Below the pieces are notes generated by a model, which was not told where the DNA came from, did no database searches, and saw only the letters and a program-made list of their open reading frames with translations. From Acanthaster planci (taxonomy: Eukaryota; Echinodermata; Asteroidea; Valvatida; Acanthasteridae): DNA of 64,000 nucleotides. The translations under genes were made by a program, and so were the position numbers. How positions within the stretch are numbered: the first letter of the stretch is position 1; every line of letters begins with the position of its first letter. Of this stretch, positions 57,701 to 64,000 are shown piece after piece. Location: assembly GCF_001949145.1 (NCBI RefSeq), contig NW_019091381.1:2155579-2219578 (forward strand). Reading direction: 5' to 3'.

Positions 57701-60700
57701 CAGAACACATTTTCTTATTTCCAAGAGTGATGAATTACCAGTAAAACAAATTACCTGCCAAACAAATAGTAACAGTTTGAAATCAATTCCGGTAATATTT
57801 TTCCCTGTCAAATAACAAAGGTCAGATGTAAAAGGGACACAAAAATGTCACACTTTTTGGACCCCTCATTTCCGGAATTACCCATATACCGGTGCTAGCT
57901 TGGATGACTACAAACTTCCACACGTGTACAAATCAACATCACCAGAGGATTTTACATGTACTCCGAGCCAGGCAGTGCTAATTTGATTTTCCACAAATTA
58001 TGATGTACATGTATTGACAGAATAAAGTGCCCATAATGCCTTGGTACACACAGTACTAGCGCATATGTACCGTACAGTGTACTGTGCTTGGGTGGCAGAT
58101 GTGTTGCATTTCTTGATTTCTTGCCCAAGGATACAATAACACGCTCATAATGTAATGCATACATGTATATTTTTTCCTTTTCTTTTATTCTGAATGTGAA
58201 GAAGTACATGTAATTCAACTTTCTAGAAGACACAAGTACCACAGATTTGGGGTTTTTCAATGGCAACTGATCCAACTTGATGTACCGTAAAATTCTGCAG
58301 CCAACCTTCGCAAATTAGGGATCACGGGGTACGAGTCGTACCGTTTGAAAAATCTTGAGATTGAATCTTCAACGTGTGTACATCACTGACGATACATGTA
58401 CATGTACATGTACTCATGCCTGCACACCTTGCAGACCACCTCCAACCAATCTATCCCCCTCCCCACTGGCAATCCTGAAGCACTCAACTGTGAAATTAAA
58501 ATAGGTGAGGAGAAGCACATTTGTTGCCCTTCAACATGACTGACTGGCCATTAGTTATGCACGTACCCGTATCTCAATCCATGCATGGAATTGCACCATG
58601 CGTTGAGACGTGTCTACGGGAAGATCCGTACTCAGACAAGAAGGAAGCATGGCACCCAATTTGAGTTCGAAATTACGGGAAAGTTACTCATCATGCATGG
58701 TGATGAACAAAATCAGCTAGGGTTTTCAAATATTCAAAAACTACCGAACAAGCCAATATACAAGTAGCTACATATACATGTACATGTATACATACAGTAC
58801 GTACATATAAGCAACAAATTCACTTGAACATTGGGAACACCGGCCTCAAAAATGATCCTTTCTGTTTAGTTACAAAACTCATTTACATGTACATGTGCCT
58901 TGATTGTACATGTACATTGCTCAGATACCTGAATGTATAAATAGACATGTATGCAAATGTATGCAAATTTCCAAACACAATGCACACTCACAATTCAAAC
59001 ACTGATTGGTCAAAATGCCACCAGCCACAGGCGCACACTAGAAAGCGGCCACCTGAGCATGGGTAATGGATCCGAAACTTTCACTGCGCCAGATTTGTCA
59101 ACAGCTCAGCCTCTCCAGGAGGAAATTCCCACTCTCGGGGCTGTCTCAATTTGGCAGGGGAAAATCTCTGATTATGGGCCCATCAGCATGCCGCCGGGAA
59201 AGTCTTTCCCTCCATTATGAGCTTTGGTTTTGTCCTTGGTTTTTTTTCCCTCCAGCTCAGGCGAAAGTGACACTTGCTCTTGTCACTGGCAAAAACATGG
59301 CTAGAATTTCAAGTGTTTTGGGTGGTTCTGAACTGTGAAGTTGTGCCAGGTTGCGATCTACATGTCCCAGGTATTCCTTGCGCTAGATGTGTGGGAATAA
59401 AGTCAAAGGTACCATATTGCTGCTACGCATGCACGCGTACAATGTACTTCACATTTGCTGCTCTGAATGAATGCATGCTACATGTACAATCAATGGTTAA
59501 CTCTATTGTAGCAACAATGCATATTTGATGAGAAAATTTTCACAGCATGTGGGACCATAGTCACATGTACATGTACATGTGGGAACAGTACAATGCATTT
59601 CCACTGTGTGCAATGCACCGTACAAAACCAGTGTAAACTGAACCGGCAGAATTTGGTGTGTACATATATATGACAAAAGTTGTGTGAACAGCCCAAGTCA
59701 TTATGTGCGCACTGTGCAAATAGCTGTCTACACAATGAAGAAGCAGGTTAAGTATTGATGCATGTACTGATATAAGTACATGTACATGTAAATGATCTAC
59801 ATGTACCAGGTGCGTTTTTTCCCCCCATTGTACATGTATATAAAAAATATCTACCGTACATGTACATGTACTCGTAATGTGCAGTTCTGGTTCCCATAAA
59901 CCAAAAAAAAGCGTGTCTAATTTGTGACCTGCTCTGTGAAAATGTGTCACCAGTTGCCAGAGCCCCTTTTCAGTAAACAGGCCTTGCAAGGATCTCACAC
60001 CTTGGGCAGCAACGGGAACCTTAATTTTGGAAACAGCAATAGGAACCCTCAACATTTTTTCACCCACATAATGTCTACCTTCATCAGGATGCCCAAAATG
60101 AGCGATGCATCAAAACAAGGAGCCGATTGAAAAATGGCCGTATAACTCGTTTTCACAGAATGGGTCAAGTTTGTGGGAAGAAAATAACACGTAGATTTGT
60201 ACTACAACAACCCGTCAGGCAATTGCATACACTGTAGTACTACAGGCATGTACCAAAGCGCAGACTGCATACATGAACATGTACAATGTATATTTTTCAC
60301 TCACGGTCACAGTGTTCAATAAATCATTTTTGTATACAAGTGCAAAATTAGCCTGTTCAAAGCCGAAGGAAGTGTGTGAATTTGTTTTATGTCTTGTTTG
60401 ACTTGTAAAATGAATAATTGAGACGGAGCTCCCTGGGTGAGCACAATAAGTTATCCTATATGGCAGTATTGAGTTATGCTCAAACAGGGAGCACTTTGAT
60501 CATGGACGCCATTTTGAATGATTACTGCTTTTTTTTCCTCTCCATTTTCTTAATTCTCTAACTGCTAAATATTCTCTAGTCCCGCATTTGTCCATCCCTG
60601 AACTTGTCTACCTCTTGGCCAACTTCGTTTGGATCATCTTCTTGTTTAATCTTTCCCTCGCAGCTTCCTCCTTCTTCATCTTCAGGGCAGCCCGAATGGT

Positions 60701-62481
60701 ACACTCCCCGGACCTTTCAGGGCAATCTCTCAACCACAACCGGCACTGAGCTTGCTCACAAGCCCCTATTAATGTCAGCCCCACCTGCTCCCGTTACAAA
60801 ACCGCACGCTCCTGGGTTCTTCTTGTCCACAATTGCTCCTACTCTTCCCTTAGCATCGAGACAATATCTTGAGAGCTTCCCACAGCTCATTCTTGGAGCT
60901 GTTTTTCGCTGCAGCTCTTGTCAGACAGGTGCTTTGGTATCAAACCAGTTGGTGAAACAAAATTGAACTCATCTATTTTGTAAAAAAACTGCCCAGGGAA
61001 AAGACCCAGGTTTCTGAACAAGTCAATCCAGGCATTTTGCCTTTAAAACCTGGCATTTAAACTGTCGCAAGTGATACAACATTTCCTAATCTCTCCATCA
61101 CGAATCTGCTCTTTGTACTGTAATCCTGGAGGGACGGATAAAACACAACTGAAGAGGAGAAAGAGAGAGAGAGGCTCTGAAACTATCTGAAGCTTCCCCG
61201 TTGTTAAAATGACCAAGAGAGACGCTGTGGCGTTCAAGGGGTGGATGGCCCTCCACGGTGCAAATGACGGCAATAACTGTTGATGAATCTGGGTTTCTAG
61301 AACAGATGAGTCCACGGTTGGCACTCTGGATGCGGAGCCCCCCCCTCGCAATACCCGTGTCAGATTTCTCCCCCCTTAAGTACACACTTTGTCAGAGGTT
61401 CTGGCTTATATCAATCTTGGTGGTTTTTATTCATGCGTTCATTGATCTGCTGCTATGAGCTTTGCTCATCAAATGACACTGATGTTCCAGAGGTCTACGA
61501 CTATTGCTTTCATCTAACAAGAAGACAAACTTGCTTTGAGGGAGGTCCCTCATAAAAAGGACAACCAGTCAATAGAAAAAATTCCCAACGTAAGCACTTT
61601 GGCGCTGTGAAATGGGGCTTGTTTTTTCCCCCACCTGTGGCCTGAAGTTTTTCTCTTGATACGATAATTAGGATGGTAATTTTGAAGGTAACTACCCACG
61701 TGACAAATTTCTGGCCAATCAGATTTTCACTATCAAAATTCTACTGCAGTGCTGGCAATGATGCACCACACAATTTTGCCACTTATCTGACGAACCGGCA
61801 AATCAACCGTTCTGGTGATTTTCAGATTTTATCTCATGAACTGACAAATAGGTTGGACAGCAGTATCCAAACAAAGTATTGCTCATTGAACCAAAAATAC
61901 AAATTAGGAAATGATTTCAAAGTTCGTATCTTTATACAAAGAGATCAAAGAGGGTTGAATTAAATATCGAAAATGAGCACGCAATAACTGCTTCACTGAA
62001 AATTTTTTTTTCGAAAACGGTGATATCTGATTTTTGTTGGTTCATCAGATATGCGAACAATTGTGTGCACAAAAGTTTTGTGCCCATTCTAATGAACAAC
62101 AAACAAATGCAAATGATCTGCCATTCATTCTCTATGTTAAAATGCTTGCGAATCAGAGCCACCTGGTAAATGCACTCGGGAATGAGGCTGTATCTGAATC
62201 TACTATTTTGAGGCTACGACTTCTGGCTCGGGACAGTGACATGCCGTGGCAAACATCCAAAGCCAGAACCAAAAATGGTCTGTTCCAAACATAGCCTCGG
62301 TGTCCTTCCTATCCATGAGCCACACAGCAGGCTCATTACAGTAGCTAATGTTGCCGAGGCAAAGCCTATGGTATATACTCACCCTTTCTCTCGGTTGACT
62401 TTTGAATAATATGCCCTGGAACGGATGGCCGAGTAGAACGAGAACGCCTCGTTTAAATAGTTTGTTTCGCTCGTTCTTAAG
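39619..62481 (-). CDS. SCAI: SCAI (suppressor of cancer cell invasion) homologue, lacking N-terminal exons
   Basis: Nuclear cofactor known in vertebrates to repress MRTF/SRF transcription and to act in DNA-break repair. Eleven exons in transcript order: 62383-62481, 51110-51206, 49521-49619, 46333-46485, 45472-45573, 44979-45080, 41757-41929, 41343-41424, 40905-41154, 40129-40229, 39619-39762. They join without a frame break into 466 residues and a TGA. Hallmark stretches: LRTSETNYLNEAFSFYSAIR, KKLRYYARLIVVCLLL, NPHKYLLYKPTFSQFYTFLS, HPGDLYPFTRKPLF, FGDEF-like YGDEFLRLL, and LHKHVLELASMLDV near the end. From memory the human protein has 606 residues and the match begins near residue 110, so roughly the first 110 residues lie beyond 64000. 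The central linker around PGVLPGLDTSSPVY is the most divergent part. The protein has no catalytic motif; the family forms its own domain. Convergent with ALAD. Confidence 0.97.
39763..40128. other. SCAI: SCAI intron
   Basis: A 366-bp last intron with nothing recognised. Confidence 0.85.
40129..40229 (-). CDS. SCAI: SCAI exon
   Basis: Completes Asp, then HVFMQFYGDEFLRLLILRFI and FCFAALRYHRGFK. Acceptor cccgacag|ac, donor aag|gtaaga. Confidence 0.96.
40230..40904. other. SCAI: SCAI intron
   Basis: A 0.7 kb intron with no recognised element. Confidence 0.85.
40905..41154 (-). CDS. SCAI: SCAI exon
   Basis: The longest exon in the window (250 bp): NFPNLFGQPVVCLMSPVSLP, TPQKGNLFTMFLHSPLVAF, and LLGEVAAGISKSKTI before a split Asp. 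Acceptor cccgtccag|aac, donor g|gtgggt. Confidence 0.96.
41343..41424 (-). CDS. SCAI: SCAI exon
   Basis: Completes Cys, then IHPGDLYPFTRKPLFLVIDS and PNSHAFK. Acceptor attccag|t, donor aag|gtaaga. Confidence 0.96.
41430..41756. other. SCAI: SCAI intron
   Basis: A 0.33 kb intron (41425-41756) with nothing recognised. Confidence 0.85.
41757..41929 (-). CDS. SCAI: SCAI exon
   Basis: Encodes ELPANAALLLYLSADGSGGL, an acidic/glycine-rich linker, and NVLKETHC with the Cys split. Acceptor cctcatcag|gag, donor tg|gtatgt. Confidence 0.95.
41930..44978. other. SCAI: SCAI intron (3.0 kb) with one SINE
   Basis: Contains the SINE copy at 44668-44909. A plus-strand 232-codon open frame at 42289-42987 shows no recognisable domain and is not called as a gene. 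Confidence 0.75.
44668..44909 (+). mobile_element. tRNA-derived SINE, copy 2
   Basis: About 240 bp matching the copy at 29118-29414 through most of its length (gttctttcctcacc, gtgggtttt.cccaga, gtctcctctct, cttcaggctt, agctacagtgcc). The B-box is eroded (aggtttaattccc) and the TAA tail is missing, so this copy is older or damaged. Confidence 0.75.
44979..45080 (-). CDS. SCAI: SCAI exon
   Basis: Encodes DNNSKPLKRD, then NPHKYLLYKPTFSQFYTFLS AGFK. Acceptor gccgcccag|gat, donor aag|gtaagg. Confidence 0.96.
45472..45573 (-). CDS. SCAI: SCAI exon
   Basis: Encodes VKFSELTLDMYRMLQTLERE, then a short variable tail PSSNDHITSPQHHN. Acceptor tgtacag|gtg, donor aat|gtaagc. Confidence 0.96.
45574..46332. 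other. SCAI: SCAI intron
   Basis: A 0.76 kb intron with nothing recognised. Confidence 0.85.
46333..46485 (-). CDS. SCAI: SCAI exon
   Basis: Encodes ADNIITVLDSNSRAVTLTYR through LQEALIVGNCQQQ; the last part matches the family ALIIGNCNNQ motif. Acceptor cctttcag|gcc, donor cag|gtgggc. Confidence 0.95.
46486..49520. other. SCAI: SCAI intron (3.0 kb)
   Basis: Contains a plus-strand tRNA-like SINE head near 46585-46700; the rest is unrecognised. Confidence 0.75.
46585..46700 (+). mobile_element. tRNA-derived SINE head
   Basis: A-box-like ttggtagaacact, then a B-box (GGTTCAAATCT, 46647-46657) followed by ctggcttgggcactcttttg. Acceptor pairing is lacking, so it is a SINE relic rather than a tRNA gene. 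Its 3' limit is unclear. Confidence 0.5.
49521..49619 (-). CDS. SCAI: SCAI exon
   Basis: Encodes ELGKNVDEYKGHYDSEDQME then WALVLGEIEAFTE, phase 0 at both ends. Acceptor cctggcag|gaa, donor gag|gtgaga. Confidence 0.96.
49620..51109. other. SCAI: SCAI intron
   Basis: A 1.5 kb intron with no recognised exon or repeat. An open frame at 49880-50308 has no domain similarity I recognise. Confidence 0.8.
51110..51206 (-). CDS. SCAI: SCAI exon
   Basis: Completes Gly, then PELMVKKLRYYARLIVVCLL and LRKLDHVKELTK. Acceptor aatacag|g, donor aag|gtgaga. Confidence 0.97.
55772..55935. repeat. Foldback inverted repeat
   Basis: The left arm 55772-55851 and right arm 55868-55935 are near reverse complements over about 65-70 bases; shared core blocks are TTGGCCAATCACAA/G and TGTCGACCC. 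The spacer is only 16 bases. Likely a foldback MITE; it also contains inverted CCAAT boxes. Confidence 0.7.
57631..57883. mobile_element. GGTAATTCC family MITE, copy 3
   Basis: About 253 bp with inverted ends (left AGTAATTCCAGAAATTTGGG; right, as reverse complement, GGTAATTCCGGAAATGAGGG). Flanks ATATG on the left and CATAT on the right extend the symmetry. The interior matches copies at 17605 and 25380. Confidence 0.8.
62383..62481 (-). CDS. SCAI: SCAI exon (first in window)
   Basis: Begins with the last base of a split Tyr codon, then LRTSETNYLNEAFSFYSAIR and SRAYYSKVNREK, with two bases of Gly. Acceptor cattcccag|c, donor gg|gtgagt. The preceding exon (family GQLYYHYY) was not found up to 64000. 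Confidence 0.96.
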
Positions 62482-64000
62482 CTGGGAATGAAAAAAAAAG
62501 GCAACTCAAAATTAACCTCTGCAACAGAAAAAAAAATTAATAAATAAATTCACGGATAAATGTACCGGTGCCGCATCCATGTAGCTATGGATGTAAATAT
62601 ACATGTATTACTTCCAGAACATCTGTTCTGGCAATACAATAATCATCAAAGAAAAAAGTATACATATTCAAACTGACAACCAAAGATGCAAGAAAAGAAT
62701 TTCTGCTGGTTATGTCATCAACAGTCTGGCCTTACATTTTGACATTCATGCCAAGGTACCGTACCGGCAGAGGCAAGTCAAGGTAAGACTCTTAATAAGA
62801 AATGCGATATAAGCAATCCGACTGCTCTCAATTTTATTATTATTTTTTTTTCGCTTCTTACCGTTCATGCATGTACAATGTTCATGTCCTGTGTACCGGT
62901 ACGTGTCCTGCACCCAGCAATGTCAATGACACAACAACCCGCTGAGGAGTAATTTCCTTCCAACGTCGTGCGGCATTGCCTCAGCAATGCTCAGATCATT
63001 ATCAGTGCTTGGGCTTTCAGAGATGGGGAGGCAGGAGAAGAGAAAGACAGAAAGCCCAGGGAAGATTCACCCCTTGTTATTTTTCCCCTTAAAGCAGGGA
63101 ACATACAAGTGCATGCACTCCTTCATCGATGTGCTGAAAACACTGTGGCAATCCCTACAATACCTGACTTACAGGTAATAGTGTTTGTCTTTAATAGAGG
63201 ACAGGACACCAAGGGTGCACGTCCCTATTAATTTTTTCTTTTTCTTCTGTTTTTTTTCTTTTTTGGGGTAACTCTTCCTCTTCCCTTGCTTTTTCTTTTG
63301 TTCCCAACTAGTTATTTAATAGCTTTCCGCAACAGAAATTATCACCAGAAATGCCCCCGGGGCCTGCCATTGCAACCACAACATCTCTGTACATTTCTAA
63401 CTCTGAGCCATCAAGTAAATTTCTTCCAGTTATTTGAAAGAGACTGCAAATTGTTGGACCATGTACAATTTTAGTCGAGTTGATGCAGAGGTGCCATTTC
63501 ACAAATCGAAGCAAAGGCCAACTTTGGCATATTCTTTCACTTTTTTAAATTAGACTCGTTTGCGAAACCTCCGTCACAATGTCAATATTACAAGGATCTT
63601 AATCTAACAGTCCCAATTCCTCCAATTTCAATACAATTTTACATACACCCAAGGGGGTTAGGGTTTTTTTAATTGAAGCAGAGGCACAAGTACACAGCCA
63701 ACAATGACGCAACCAACATTCACCGTAGGAATGTCCCTTTAATTCACTGCATCACACTGGAGTCCCTAGCGCCTCGGTGCCATTGTGTGTGCTGAGTCAG
63801 TAGAGAAACCAATAACAGACAGTGTGCCACGGGTGTAGACAAGTAATGCAATTAGGCACATTTTACATAATTGGTGTACCTTCTGATTCTCTTGAAATTA
63901 ACAAGTGGTAGCGTTTAGTGATAATGAAATTACTTAATTCCTGTGATCCACCAGACTGACATTACTGTTTAAGAACAGTGTAGGCAAACGTGAACGAATG
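62482..64000. other. SCAI: SCAI intron, continues beyond the window
   Basis: The next upstream SCAI exon (family motif GQLYYHYY) was sought on the minus strand and not found. No other feature recognised. Confidence 0.7.

Larger units (their letters stand above)
51207..62382. other. SCAI: SCAI intron (11.2 kb)
   Basis: Holds a foldback (55772-55935), the third GGTAATTCC copy (57631-57883) and dense (TACATG)n tracts at 58393-58413 and 59562-59871. No nested gene recognised. Confidence 0.75.

Overview
This is animal nuclear DNA, not prokaryotic. Genes are split by GT-AG introns of up to about 17 kb, coding density is a few percent, and introns and spacers carry non-LTR retrotransposon, SINE and MITE relics. 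No CRISPR array, operon or ribosome-binding site is visible. Protein families and repeat style fit an invertebrate, probably a marine deuterostome such as an echinoderm or hemichordate. That placement is inference: it rests on overall look, including the abundant (TACATG)n palindromic hexamer, and no species can be named.

Three genes can be assembled exon by exon. (1) A neuronal calcium sensor gene, closest to NCS-1/frequenin, on the minus strand: start codon at 27960 and four exons (27897-27960, 10971-10995, 9308-9356, 6424-6513) giving the first 76 residues. The rest lies left of the window. (2) A complete delta-aminolevulinate dehydratase gene (ALAD, haem synthesis) on the plus strand: nine coding exons from 29686 to 34722, 332 residues. 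(3) SCAI (suppressor of cancer cell invasion) on the minus strand: eleven exons from 62481 down to the stop codon at 39619, 466 residues. The N-terminal exons lie right of the window.

Layout: 1-6423 is unassigned, probably intron of the calcium sensor gene. 6424-27960 is the calcium sensor gene, whose 16.9 kb first intron holds a decayed LINE, a hAT-type MITE nested in it, a Tc1/mariner-type MITE and other elements. 27961-28915 is a divergent promoter interval between the calcium sensor gene and ALAD. ALAD and SCAI are convergent, with about 4.9 kb between their stop codons. 39619-62481 is SCAI. 62482-64000 is SCAI intron with nothing recognised.

The three genes do not form a pathway: calcium signalling at neuronal membranes, cytosolic haem synthesis, and nuclear transcription/genome maintenance. 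No undescribed biological system was found. The most notable items are a 25-bp calcium sensor microexon, a transposon nested in a LINE with clean target duplication, a three-copy inverted-repeat family, and the head-to-head promoter.
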